NCBI RefSeq assembly: GCF_901709675.1
Contig: NC_051095.1
Span: 10,615,956-10,679,955 of the forward strand
Direction: 5' to 3'
DNA from: Syngnathus acus
Taxonomy: Eukaryota; Chordata; Actinopteri; Syngnathiformes; Syngnathidae
DNA length: 64,000 nucleotides
Shown here: positions 1 through 12,372 of the stretch, one piece after another
Numbering within the stretch: the stretch's first letter is position 1
How the letters are laid out: each line of letters opens with the position of its first letter
Position numbers and translations under genes: made by a program
Notes under the pieces: generated by a model
Told to the model about the DNA's origin: nothing
Database searches by the model: none
Seen by the model: the letters and a program-made list of their open reading frames with translations, nothing else

Positions 1-160
1 ACACCGAGAGACAGCTTGTCAGAATGCTCTCTATGGTGCTTCGGTAGAACGTCCTCATGATGGGTGGGGGCAGGTGGGCTCTCCTCATCCTCCGCAGGAA
101 GTACAAGCGCTTCTGTGCCCTCTTGACCAGTGTTGTGGTGTTCACAGTCCAGGTGAGGTC
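1..160 (-). mobile_element. Non-LTR retrotransposon (LINE) reverse transcriptase remnant
   Basis: On the minus strand this stretch is one open frame of about 50 codons. It contains KRLYFLRRMRRAHL followed by FYRSTIESILTSCLSV. This is the typical region near the end of the reverse-transcriptase ORF in LINE elements of fish (L2/Rex-like families), where a basic YFLRRLR motif is followed by FYxxxIESIL. The window edge cuts it on the left and the similarity stops near 160, so only a fragment is visible. The family assignment beyond 'non-LTR' is uncertain. Confidence 0.72.
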
Positions 161-167
161 TGTAAGA

Positions 168-1883
168 CTTTATGATAGCATTTTAATTTGTGCCTGTACA
201 AAAATGGCTCGAGTTACTCTAAACATGCCTGTTAAGACATTGTTTCTTAGTTTATAATTTGTTGCTACCTTGTGGTACTAATGGTTATGAGGCTCATTCA
301 TTTCGGAGCAATATTGATTGTCAATTTCAGAGAATGTTCCTTTAAGTTCTCCTCCTTAGCGTTTAACTAATCACCACCCTCGAGTGGGGAAGCACATTTA
401 ACTAATTACTTCCAGCAAATGGGAAATCGCAGAGGCAAGATGATTGTTTTCACCCCATTTAGTAGGTTTGTGTTCATTTGTTAGTTAGCTGGATTGTGCC
501 AACACTGCACAGCTGCTTGAAATGCTGTTTTCCTTCTCTATCTTCATAAACAACGCCGTGTCTGACGTTCGCATCCAGCACTTGGAGATGTATTAGAGCA
601 ACGCCTCAGTGATATATTCATCTGCCCCGGATGACATTGTGTATTGCTGCTTTGTAAATGGATTGAGGTAGCAAGTTTGCATCGTTGAGGCATGTTCTAC
701 TTTTAACTTTGGAGCTGTCAACCTTCTGTTACCATGGTAACTGTGGTTGCACTGCATTTGTTTACAACAGGCACAGTGATAGATGTAACCGATACCATCA
801 AAAGTACATGATAACCTTTCTCCGGGTGCATCTCACTGATGTGATTGAGAATTTTGTGATTGCGAAGAGTTGCGTATGGAACAAGCACAGCAACGACGCC
901 ATCCCATAATTAAAAAGATGAAAATTTTCCTGTTCCGAAGAAAACAGATGATGTTTCGTATCGGCAATGATGAGGACACCCAATAATACATAATGACGTT
1001 TATTCTTCCGAGCCTGTGTCTTTGTGTTCCTGCCCTGATGATGATTATGTGTGTTGCACTGTTTTGCATGCAGCTGTGATTCCCCCTTAATTTTGCTGCC
1101 AGATTGTCACACCGCATTCTTTTAAAAATTTGTGTAATGGACACATTAGTGAATAATGTGTCGGTGAATATTTGGGGATTTTTGTTTGCTCTCTGTTTGG
1201 ATTTTGCCTTTCATAAACCAGACTACTTATTTATCCACTTGATGATCAAGTTTCTCAAGAATTCTGTCTGGATCTCCTCATTGATAATGGATGTGAAAAG
1301 AAGAAGCCATTCACCCACCAACTCTTTCATCATTATTGTTTCAGTATTTTTCCATTTATTGCTTTACTTAATAAGATTGAATATTACATTGTATATACAT
1401 TGAATATTAATGAACACGTTCAGAATAAAAATCAAACATAGTCCCCAACAAATGACATCAACCCCACTGTAGTGTAAGTAACCATGATCCACTTTCAACA
1501 TTACTACCACTGTTTACCAGTTTAAAAAAAAAGAAATACCAAAAATCTGTTGCTGTGCTCATATTATGACGTCAACATTGCTAGAATATGTTCTGCTGTT
1601 GTCAAAGATCATTTTCCCAGTACTTATGCCAAGTTTAATTCTGTCAGCGTCCAACTAAATTATAATGCAAGTAATAAGATAATAGTGTTCTATTTTAAGA
1701 CCCTAATATTCAATGAACCGTTGATCAAACAATGTTACAACACATTTCATTTCTGATGTTCCAGGTAGGTTCACGGATTAGGTTTGTTCTGCCTCTGTTA
1801 ATGCCATTAATTGTTACCAAGTTGCAGAGTGAGATCAGCCAAAGACAGATGTTGATTATATGCATAAACAAAACAACTTCAAA
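168..1883. other. No gene recognised
   Basis: AT-rich DNA with short chance ORFs on both strands (the longest about 100 codons, no recognisable motif). No splice-linked coding series, RNA gene or transposon terminus was seen. Confidence 0.5.
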
Positions 1884-2172
1884 CAGTGGCGTAGCCAGGA
1901 ATTTTTCCAGTAGGGGCGCACGCCCACAGGAAAAAAAATCGAACATCACCCACGCCGTTCGCTGATCGCTAATACAACTTCCGGGTCCGGGAGGCAAACG
2001 GTGAATGGATAACATCGCGCACATAGAATAGCGCAAGCACATTCGCGCAAGACCGAAAGAAAAAAACGGCATGAAAATGAAGAATCGAAAAAGCTCGATT
2101 TTTTTCAACCGGGGCGCAGGGAGTCCTAACCGGGGCGCCGCCCCGGCTCGCCCCGGCTTGGCTACGCCACTG
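1884..2172. mobile_element. Short non-autonomous hAT-type DNA transposon with target duplication
   Basis: The element begins CAGTGGCGTAGCCA and ends TGGCTACGCCACTG, an inverted terminal repeat of about 14 bp. It is flanked on both sides by the identical 8-bp sequence ACTTCAAA (1876-1883 and 2173-2180). An 8-bp target duplication is the hallmark of the hAT superfamily. At 289 bp with no transposase frame it must have been moved by a partner's enzyme. The interior has two GGGGCGC-rich blocks that can pair with each other. Confidence 0.9.
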
Positions 2173-2291
2173 ACTTCAAACCAATTAACTCTCCACACAC
2201 CTGCCCAGAAAATAAATTTTATATGTGGACACATAAAATATTATTCATATGCTGATAACAAATTGTATATTTTGATTTGACTGCTCGAGGG

Positions 2292-2618
2292 CAGGGGTTT
2301 TCAACTGGTTTTGTCCAAGGGACCAAGAAGTAACTTGGGGACCACTGCTTTGGCGGAATATTATTTTATTTTGCACCAAAAGAGGATAGACCTATATAGG
2401 CTATCTGTTTGTCTATTTTGGGCATCTCAGCTACATTTGACATAATTTGGATGGGTGAGTGATCACAAAATTAGCTGGGAAATTAAATCAAGTCTAAATA
2501 ATAAATCAATTTTATATCTAAAAATTTTACAATTATTTTACTTTTTCAATTTCGCGGACCACCTGCAGTTCCACCACGGACCACTGGAGGGCCGCGGACC
2601 ACGGATTGACAATCCCTG
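2292..2618. mobile_element. Degraded hAT-like non-autonomous element
   Basis: The left end CAGGGGTTTTCAACTGG and the inverted right end CAGGGATTGTCAATCCG match at most positions and resemble hAT termini. The subterminal ACTTGGGGACCACTG and GCGGACCAC motifs are also usual in such elements. The expected 8-bp flanking duplication is not clean (CTCGAGGG against CTCTTTTT), so the insertion is old or one edge is misplaced. Confidence 0.6.
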
Positions 2619-5600
2619 CTCTTTTTGCTAATAAAAACAATAATGTAAAAATAATAGTAAAATAAACAGACTGAAACAACTATAAACACAAAACTACTGC
2701 AAAGGGAATTTAGATTAATGGCGCAATGCATTTGGCAGTTGGCACTTTTCAAAATCTCAAACATTGTGAGTCTGTGACACTGTGGAGCAATTATTTAATT
2801 TACAGTCAAACAACATCTGCTGGATGGCTCTTGAGGGGCATTATGAAGAAGGAAAAATGATGGGTCAGACAGTAAAGGATTGAGTAATAAAATGAGAGGG
2901 GTTGTCTAGTCTCTTCAAAAAATACGGAACTGGTTCAGTCATCACTGCATTAGGGTGGGAGTTTAGAGAATAGTGCAAAGGAAAAAGTCATTGCGCCAAA
3001 ATGTCTTGTTATCCTCTCAGGACTTCCTAGTGCAAGTTGTTGTATTTTCAAACAACAGTTAGCGTGAGTGCCAAGATCGCAAAAAACTTGCCCAACAGAC
3101 TCAATTGCTACTGCAGCTTCATTATTAATGAAGAATTGAAGAAATGTTTGTCATTTTCATATTGCGCACAACAAACTAGCAAGAGGCACAGTGAACCTAA
3201 ATGATCTCACTTGCCAGTATTTGTTTTGGAACAGGCCAATTATGAAAATAAGGAGCACAGTTATTGGAAAAAAGAACATGAACAAAAAAAAAAAAGCAAG
3301 TCTATCACCAAACTTGCATGCTCCAAGACCAACATACTGTCCGTTACCAGAACTCTTCTTCCGGATCAAAAGACTGACACACAGAGCCAATCGTTAACAC
3401 TTATAAATGTTTTTGGCCTACCATAACCACAGGGAGAATGTTACCAAGTAATACCCTCTAACAAAGTTTCCCCCTCCAAATGTGATGTCAGACTCTTTTT
3501 CCCAAAATGAGCCCCCTGTTGTTTCCGAGCAGTGAGGCCAGTTGGGTTTGTCAGGCAGGTTAAAGCGTTAAGTCCCAGGGTCAAACAAACTATTTAGCTA
3601 ACAATGTGACCCCGGTTTGTTGGCCATACGGTTTTCACGTCGACTGGTTGTCACCTGTCAGGGAACGGCGCATCTGCTAAGGTAGCATCTGGCTCTGCGA
3701 CACGCACGCACGCACACCACAGCGGGATGCCATTACACTGGCGCATGAATACATGACTAATTAATATTCTCACTCCTTATAATGGGGCGGCTGTTTAAAA
3801 AAGGGGGATAACAAACATCCCAACCCAAGAAAGGGTAGGAAAGAGGCAGTTAGAAACAAACTTTTAAAGAACATCGTTCTTGTTATAACCTTGGAAAAAG
3901 GTACTTTCACACCTTTTTGAAAGACATTATGGTGTGGAAGTAACCATTTTCAGGAGCCAGTCTTGTAAGATAATGCATGATAATAGCCATGAGAAACTGT
4001 GATGGTCTACAATACCCGGAACGAATCAAATATAATATATCCTTGACCTTGCAGGGTCCTTGGGGATGACTGATTTGCAAAAAAAAATGATGACGCCATT
4101 CAAGATAACCTCCAACCTATAGATGAATTAGGACTCCTCTTATGCTGGAAAGACAACTGCAAAGCATGGTCTAATTAGATAAGAAGGTAGTTAAAGTCTG
4201 ATACCTGCGAAGCACTGCGGCAATACCGTCAATTCCTGAAATGCCCTCCTAAGACATAATGACCATTAAATTTGGCCATTTATTAAAATATATCACATCA
4301 AATTTAATTACTGTTTTGACTTTTATCAAGAATCAGTCCAGTTTAGCCTCTAAAAGTTCATTTCAAAAACAATACTACTACTACTACTAATAATAATAAT
4401 AGTAACTGGGGGCTTTGAGCCGCTATCATTGCAAACTATTATTATTATTTTTATTATTATTATTAAGATGAATCCATAGTTGTTTTTTTTTACCAATATT
4501 GAATGACAGCCTATGCAATGCGGTTCGCCACCAAGTATGACGCTCTTACATTTATCAACGAATCAGTTTTGAAGGCGTCATTGACTCATTGGAGAGCCGC
4601 TCGACGCAAATTGTGCAGAGAAGCTTTGCTCACCTGTGGGAATCACCTGTTGCCCTAAATGCATATTTCAAGTCCTCAGTGCCATCTGCACAGTTTCCTA
4701 CTCATCTTCAGTCAAGTGCAGTTCTGTGATTCACTTTTTTTCCCCTTCTATCAAAAGGGATTGAAAGACTGGCAACTGGGTGGGGGGGGAAGGCGAGTAT
4801 ATTCCTCAATTTGAATTCTAGTTTAGAACAGTACTCAGGTCAGAGTGATGACACCAGACATTTATTTGAATCTTAGTAGGTAGTGTGGTGACTGGAGGGC
4901 TTTCAAGCCCTATCTTTGCAAACGCTGATGAAGACACAGCAGGATTGTGAATTGCACGAAGAGGCATGCTGGCTCTCCGAGAAAAGCAATTCTCCAGCTG
5001 AAATTATATGATCTGACAGCTTAAGTTTTGCCAAGTAATAGAGTGAACACAATAGGGTACCGAGTTTGGGAGACAAGTCAAATTGGGCCCCATTTCACTC
5101 TAGGTGGGCTAGCAATAGGACTGAATGTCATTGTCAGAAAGTGTGAAGGAGTGAGAAAAAAAAAAGACATTCTGTTGGGCTGTGACAGGGAAAGGGCACA
5201 TTTTTGGGAGTGTTAAAAGCATCTTTTCACCACAGTCTTTATAGCTTTGTCCAAAGTCCGGAACAATCATTCGTGATGCTTAAACTGTTCCATAAATGCT
5301 CAAAGGAAAAACGACTTTCACACATATCTGATGAGAATATTTCATCCCTCGACTGGCTTCAGCATATCAAGACAACGCTATAAAGTTGACTCTTGTACTT
5401 ATTAAACTTGAGTACCTGCCCATTCTTTGTCTTGACACTTAAAAGTTGGTTATAGGTCACATTGAAATGCTACTGTCAAAATAGTAGTTACTTTGAATTA
5501 AGGAGGAAGCGTAGTAAAAATTTCAGAGTTTCCTTTACCCTGCCACATAGGGAAAATATGAAAACATACCTGGCGTTGAATGTTGGAAGATGTACAAAAA

Positions 5601-7132
5601 CTCCCTTGGCATTGAATGTTTTTTGAGATATCAGCACCTTATTCGCACTTATCTGTACTTACTTTCTCATTACACAGTATATTGAGAGAAAACTGTTTGC
5701 TCAGACCTTGACCACATAGGACAACCATAACATTAAAAAGAAAAGATAAAGTACATCGCAAAGTGAAGGGCCAGTAGCCTACCACCATTATCTAACACAT
5801 TAAATTAGCACCTAATGCCTGAGCCATGTTCACCAAAAGGACTCTCACAAAAGGAAGCTCCTTTTCATTCAACCAATCCATCTTAATGCCTTTCACATCT
5901 CTATATACTTATTACCCAACATCATTTTATCAATCAGGTGGAATTATGCTCACACACTCCTCTTCTGTATTCTAAGCCATTAAAACTATTAAAAGAAGCC
6001 AACTTCGTCAACCAGGTGCCTCTCGCCCTCCCTCCCATCTCTGTTACGCTCATGTCTAGGTCTAAATGTAATTTGAATTTCCCCTTTTTACGAAATCCCT
6101 CGTCCGCCGCGTGCACTCATGACTTGTCTGCACACCGAGCTGAATCTGACCTCTAACGCTGCGACTCACAGATAGAGAGAAGGATCTCCGCTTTCGACAA
6201 AGACATCAGTGTTAGTTGAGAGGACATTGCCTTGAGCTCAGCCTTGACAAGATATAGCTTCTCTTCCTCCAAGGGAAACTTATCCCTGTATACATCTCTG
6301 CTGACAAGACCCCAATCCTAACTTGTGAGGGTGCCAAGAGCCTTGACTCCCGCAAGCCATTTATCCTTTTCTGCACTGCTCACAATGTTCTCTGCAGCGG
6401 CTGTGAAACTTGGCCATTTTTCACAAGAGAAGCTGCCCATCTCATGTCACGCCTCCTCATGACATCGTCCAACTTCTTTTGGCAAGCCTCTTTCCTCACA
6501 ACTGTCACATCTTTCCGCCAAACGTATTTCTCTTTTGGCTTTGTTTTTTTATGTTGATGACATTGGGGTTTTTTTTGTGACAATGGTGGCACACAAATCC
6601 CCTTTTCTAAACAGTCATGGACCTTATTTAGTGTTTTACACATTTTAATTACTGAGGTCCCTTGATTTATTTATTCATTCATTTTCAACTTGCAAAACCA
6701 AGATTTCCACATCGTTGCTATGAGTGCTGGCCAAAGGCATCACCGTGCTGCCCGCATTCAAACTCAAAGTAATTAAATTGAACCTGATCCGTATAAGCAA
6801 TGAATAAAAACATGAAGCATGAACGTGAAAAATGTCTCCACTGTGACCAATCTCCCAACCACAAAGCCTTTGAGAAAATGCAAAAAAGCAAGTAGACCAT
6901 GCAGGCAGGCAGTCAACGTGCCAATCGTGAATCTATACAATCCATTGGACAAATCCAAAGACGCTTATACACGACTGAATGAGCAGAGGCTGTGCCATGA
7001 CCATGAAACTGTATTCATTCAGTGCTGAGAGTCAGTGCCGTTAAGGGGTCGCATAAAGCACGACAACGTTTGGGGTTATCGGCAGTGATAAAAGGTTTTC
7101 TCTACAGTTTGTAAAGTCTGAAGGGTGTAACT
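2619..7132. other. No gene recognised; simple repeats only
   Basis: No coding series, RNA gene or clear transposon was found. ACT/AAT trinucleotide runs lie at about 4375-4400 and TTA runs at 4438-4463, with a G run near 4781-4788. ORFs here are short and do not resemble known proteins. Confidence 0.5.
4371..4470. repeat. ACT/AAT and TTA trinucleotide microsatellites
   Basis: Tandem ACT then AAT repeats run from about 4375 to 4400, followed by TTA repeats at 4438-4463. The two runs are roughly complementary, so a single strand could fold back on itself. Confidence 0.85.
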
Positions 7133-7950
7133 CAGTGGTTCCCAAACTTTTGCAGGCTGGCGCCCCCTTTGGCTTCCCAGTGAATTCCTAGCGCCCCCCC
7201 CCCCCAAGGACCGGCATTTATATAAATAAATAATACATTTCTATAAATAAATAAATAATACATTTATAATATCATTACCATTACGTTGAATTAGTGGGAG
7301 CACTGAGTTTGTTTCTCAGAAACGAGCCGGTCCCATCTAGACGTAATCGGAGACAATGACACCCGAAGTGATTTAAGGTTTGTCTTTTATTGCAGGATGC
7401 TTGGTCTCCATGTGTTGAAGCAGTTTTGAATGCTTCACTGCCTGGTTAGTTAGCCTGTCGCCACATATTGGCTTTGCGGGCTCGACTGGGGAAACATGTC
7501 ACGTGACCGGGACGAGTGTCTTGACCTGAATTAATTGATCGTCGATAAAAACAAATGTCTGTGCGGCTTGGCGGCCCGGTACCAAGTGACCCACGGACCG
7601 GTACCGGTCCGCGGCCCGGTGGTTGGGGACCACTGCCCTAACCAGCTCAACACAACACAACACGGCGCGTTCTGGCGAGTCCCCAATTTCATGTTGACTT
7701 GAACTCAAGATGATGTTGACCGCCAGAATGCGGTTTTTATTATAAGATAAAATTCTGAACATTACAAGCTTGAAATTACAAACCTGAGCTTTTGCTTTTG
7801 TAGTCTATGCTGTCGGATCTGACTGGGCCAGAGCGGCGTGTTGTGTACAAATCGACTGCCGCCCCCCTACCGCCCCTTTCTTCCTCACCGCCCCCCCAGA
7901 TCTTTCCACCGCCCCCAGGGGGGCGGTACCGCCCACTTTGGGAACCACTG
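7133..7950. mobile_element. hAT-type DNA transposon with 8-bp target duplication
   Basis: The termini CAGTGGTTCCCAAAC and (inverted) CAGTGGTTCCCAAAG form inverted repeats. They are bounded on both sides by GTGTAACT (7125-7132 and 7951-7958), an exact 8-bp target duplication. The 818-bp interior is GC/C-rich near both ends (long C runs at 7193-7204 and 7861-7925). It holds a second decayed element between about 7379 and 7635. No intact transposase is present. Confidence 0.92.
7379..7477 (-). pseudogene. BED-type zinc-finger fragment of a hAT transposase
   Basis: Thirty-three minus-strand codons read as a ZBED-like finger: ICGDRLTNQAVKHSKLLQHM then ETKHPAIKDK. The H-x4-H spacing and the KLLxHxETKHP signature are characteristic of BED fingers in hAT transposases, but the upstream paired cysteine is missing. 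A further terminus, CAGTGGTCCCCAACCACCGG (minus strand, ending at 7635), belongs to the same inner element. This suggests a hAT element inserted inside the outer one. It is non-functional: no frame continues into a catalytic domain. Confidence 0.75.
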
Positions 7951-10900
7951 GTGTAACTAGAGGGGCATTTCCTCTCTTGCTCTTTCTAAAACCGAAATAG
8001 AGCGCAATGAAACATTTTTGCATGCTGGATATTGATAAATTTGAAAGCAAAACATTATAGTGTGCAGGTGTCCACTTCTTGACTATGAAGACGTGCTAAA
8101 CTGTTGAATAGCAATTATAGTCTGCTTGAATACAAATTCACGGGAGCCCATTTTAATTCCACCACAGAAATTGCGGGATACTTTTTAAATGCAATCCTTT
8201 GCATAAACTGCGCTGAAAGACACAGTTGAAGCGCTGCAGGTAGAAGCACTGATCTAAGCTAGCCCCGGAATGGAGCACTTAAAATGTAGCTCCACATCAT
8301 TTAAATCATCACATTTTCTAGGTTCACCTTTGTGACTAAATCCCAAAAGTCTTCATGGCCGGTTTACTAAAGATGTGTACTTTTGTCTGCTGAACTCTTT
8401 TCAGCTCATTTTTAAGTAGAAAACCTTTTTGAAGGGCTCTGACTGAGAGGCAAGACCTGAGCAAGACTTTTTTTTTTTTACCAATGCCGAATGGAATCGA
8501 AATACCTATTTAATCGTCTGATTAATTTTTAAACGATAGAAGGAATAAAAAAACTTCATTTCCTGATGAATGTCTGACTTTGAAAACGAAGTTCACACAT
8601 TCACACGAATATAGTGTTACAGTTATCAAAACATAAACACTTGTTTTGAAAATGGCTGAGTTGTCTGTGAAAATCAAGGGAACCCGTTTTAAAGACAGGG
8701 ATGATGTCAACCTGCGGAGACTCCCGGAAGAATTCTTTTGAAAGTTCATGATGGCAGAGAAAGTGGAACCCACTCTGGGGGATTGCTTGGAAGTTGGAAG
8801 TCCTGGTATTTTCATGACGTAACTCGTATTTTCATGTGTGTGCATGGGCACCAGGGCACCTGCTAGATCTCGAATATCATTATCACATGAAGTATTGTTT
8901 AACACTACCAAGATAAGATGACTCATGCAAGTTCCACATGGCATGCATGTGATGACTGCAGGAATGAGGCAATATTGTAAAAACGCTTTCACTACCTTAA
9001 AGGTAGTACGGAGCCAATTTAATCTTCTTAAAGCATGATTAAAGCCTTACATTGTGTTCAGAAAATAGAGCTGGGTCAGAATAGTTAATGTAAGGTCATT
9101 CTCTCTCTATGCATATAAGCTCAGGGATTTGTCTTGGAAAAGATGACACAAGGTCAATGTTTTGTTTTTTTGCCCTCTGCAACTTTTAAACCAAATTTCG
9201 CCAAAATCATCCAGGATTAAAGGACAATTCTTCGATGAGGTAGTTCTACCTGAAAACGCTCCCGTCCTTACAATTCAGTCGCTGCGGCTTTGCCAGAAGG
9301 AAAACAGATGGCATATCGAAAACAGAATGAAGTTAAGTATTAATTTTAAGCATGAACACACAGATGTTATCTACCAAGGACCACATCAATATAAATGAAA
9401 CATGTTTGTTTGTGTGTGTGTGTGCGCGTTTGTGAATGTTTGTGTTTGTGTATATACACCCCATCCATCTCTCTCAGGCTAATCTAATCCATACATCTTT
9501 CCTCTCTCTCCTTGTCAGCCATTTGATACGGACGCCAGCCGTTACGGTTCTCGCCAATCTCCGTGTCATTAAAACGTAGAAGTTTGAAAAGAAATTCCAA
9601 TCGGTGGTACTTGTTTGTTTATTTCTAGATATACACAAGTAGACTAACATTTAAATGCAATTTATTTTTACGTTCTGATTTCTAATGGACTATTAATGAC
9701 GCCACCTTAAAAATGCTGATATGATTTGACGCTGCTATGGTCTCGTTCACTCTGCTTTTTATCTGACCCATACCGTTCCTCATCTTGGTTGTTCGAGAGG
9801 ATCCAATACCCCAATCAGTGATTATGCATTTCTCCTCTACATGTTCAAACTGGTATAAATCATTTTCATCCCCATCTTACGTTCCAGCAACTCAGATTTT
9901 TTTTTTTTGTTGTTTAAGATCCCAGCACTCATAGGGTGATTTCATCCTTCAGTGGTCCGTGAAAGCTTTTTTTATACGTACATCGCCACCGCCTGCGCAT
10001 TAATCGTCTCAGATGTATTGATTTGGCTGTTCTGTTGTGCAAGGCGCCGTATGCAAGGGGAGACAGGAAGAGACAAAAGGACAGCTATACTGGGAAAGGG
10101 CACAAAGTGTGTGTGTGTGTGGGGGGGGGGGGGGGCGGAGGAGTAGAATCTGGTAATTAGACTTCTATAAAGAGGTAGTTTGAATCTCACTCATGCATAG
10201 CACTGTCTTGGAAGAAAGCAGGTAGTATATAACAGATATGAATTAATCCAAGAAAGTGCTTTTTTTTAATGCAAGACTGCAGCAAGAAATGAAGTTCATG
10301 AATTGGACACCAAACATTTATCACTGTCAGCTATCACAAGGTGCAGAGAAAAAACAGGTGGTGAAAATGAAATGTCCGCTAACAAATCCAGATTCATTTA
10401 TGCGGGTCCAGTGGGACTAAATGGTTCAACGCACCAACGACTGAAGAACACAGTTGATTGATGGAAAGCGAAGCTTGCTTCCAACAAGGTTGAACAGCGG
10501 GGTACAGATATTCCGATAATTTGGCCAGATTTAATCGTCCCGGCAGTCGGTCACTAGATAATGCGTACATTCTCACTAACAAATGTAATTGGAAGTAGAG
10601 AAAAATGTTATGTCCAGAAAGTCATTTCACAGCACCTCTTAAGTCTAAAAATCAATTGGTTTTCAAATTGCTAGTCTCGTGTACGCTTTTATCAATAGTA
10701 GCATGGATTGTGTGTCTAATAGCTTTTTAACAGGTTCGCTCCAAGAAGACCATTAAACCATCATGGCTCATTTAGCTTCACCTGTTGATAAGACCAATCA
10801 CATTTTAGTTACTTAAGAAAATTGCTGTTTCATCTGTAATTTGAGCAATTTTGAGCAATACAAACGAGGCATATTCACAGAATTATTCAGAGGTCTGGAC

Positions 10901-11017
10901 AATAAGATGCAGGATTTTCTTTAATGTTTATCGTTTTTAGCACGTCGACCTTGTCTGACCTCAATTACCCGTCCTGACTCTAGCATTTGACTAAGGTAAC
11001 CCACCTCTCACAAAGAT

Positions 11018-11071
11018 TTCAGCTCACCCTGTGACCCTGAGAAAAAAAAGACAATACAGGAAATGGACGGA
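11018..11071 (-). repeat. End fragment of a dispersed fish repeat
   Basis: The stretch from AGCTCACCCTGTGACCCTGA to GGAAATGGACGGATGG matches, from memory, the common teleost repeat that ends 'GTGACCCT...GAAAATGGATGGATGG'. More complete relatives lie at 15197-15318 and 59946-60056. Confidence 0.5.
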
Positions 11072-11411
11072 TGGTCTTTCTAGTTTTGTTTTGTCCCGCC
11101 ATCTTTCAACTACACTTTCAGATGTTCAGAAATGCATTTACTGGCCTCAAAAACCTTGGGAGTAAACGTGTGATTTAGTGGAAAAAGGAATGGGCAAACG
11201 GATCGATTCAAATGATGTAACCCTTACTGCATATTTGAAGGCGTTGCAGCAGAATGGAAATTAGAGTTCACGTACTTCGCAACAACAAAACGTCTTGACG
11301 TAAAGGTGCCTGCCTTTACAATGCAGTATTGGGGATCTGCCGAGTGAATTTAACAGCAGCTGTCAAAAAAAAATCTATATATCAGAAAGCAAGTCGAGTG
11401 TGAGGTTTAGC

Positions 11412-11469
11412 TGTTTTTGTTTGTTTGTTTGTTAGTTAGTTTGTTTGTTTGTTTGTTTGTTTGTTTGTC
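11412..11469. repeat. GTTT tetranucleotide microsatellite
   Basis: About 12 tandem GTTT/TTTG units with one GTTA interruption. Confidence 0.9.
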
Positions 11470-12283
11470 AGTTTTGCTCATGTGGCAGAAAAAACAATGA
11501 ATTATCCATAAAGGAAAATTTAATGAAATGGATTTATGGTCATTTACAAGTATGATGTCCCTTTATCGGCTTCTGCACTGTCCTTCACAGAGACAGACGG
11601 TAGCTTTTGATCGATCAACCTTTTATGGTGGCAGAAAGGAAAATGGGGAGGCCAAGCAATCCTGGCGTCAATCAGGGATTTCAACAGCAATTCAAATGCA
11701 ATGTGATTTGACGTGATGTAGGTCAGGAGTCTAAGACGAGGCAGGTTTAATATCTTTGACCAAAGTCCTCCAGGACGGTTCGTAGTGAACACCATCTCAA
11801 CAACCGTCGCGCTGCTTGAGGTGAAGTTCAATAATGTCGCCTCAATTGTGCATCAGCAAATCTATACTGTCCCACACGACATCACTTATATGTGACAGTG
11901 CACTGCATGGCAGAGTTGATAGAAAGAAGATTGTTGGAGCATTGCCCTGATGGCAAGTCAGGATGAAACATGTCTAACTCGTGCATAATGATTTCGTTAT
12001 GAAAGAAATTCATCAGCAAATAAAACTGCCATGCCCAAAGTCTTTTACAATTGTTTAGAGGAGGTGCTTGGAATTCTAAAGAGAACAGGAGGTTCAAAAA
12101 AATGTTTTTAACTTCCATTTTTCTTCAGCTAAACACAAAATGAAAGCAAACTTTATTTGTAATGCATCTTTCATACATAAAATACATAAATAAAGCATGG
12201 GCATCGATCATATGCGGGCCGGCTTGGTCCTTATCCCCACAAATAATGATTCGACTCGACCCTACTTTTTTAAACCACATATA

Positions 12284-12372
12284 TTGTTGCAAGAAAAAAG
12301 TATGTGAACCCTTTGGAACTTCATAGATTTCTGCAGAAAATGGTCATAAAATGTGATCTTATTGTGATCAAC
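12284..12372 (+). mobile_element. Tc1/mariner-like terminal fragment
   Basis: TTGCAAGAAAAAAGTATGTG followed by AACCCTTTGGAA and TTTCTGCAGAAAATGGTCAT is very close to a terminal sequence found in many Tc1-like or MITE elements of fish and frogs. The matching opposite end was not found in the following 1 kb, so this is a solo or truncated end. The identification is from memory of the family. Confidence 0.65.

Larger units (their letters stand above)
7951..12283. other. No gene recognised; simple repeats
   Basis: One minus-strand frame of 156 codons (8522-8992) is the longest ORF here. It shows no motif, has no exon partners and is treated as chance. A GT run followed by a run of about 16 G lies at 10108-10135, and GTTT repeats at 11412-11469. 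Nothing else could be supported. Confidence 0.45.

Noticed and set aside
8522-8992. Minus-strand frame of 156 codons in the gene-free left part
   Set aside because: No recognisable motif, no exon partners, no codon pattern different from its surroundings; treated as a chance ORF.
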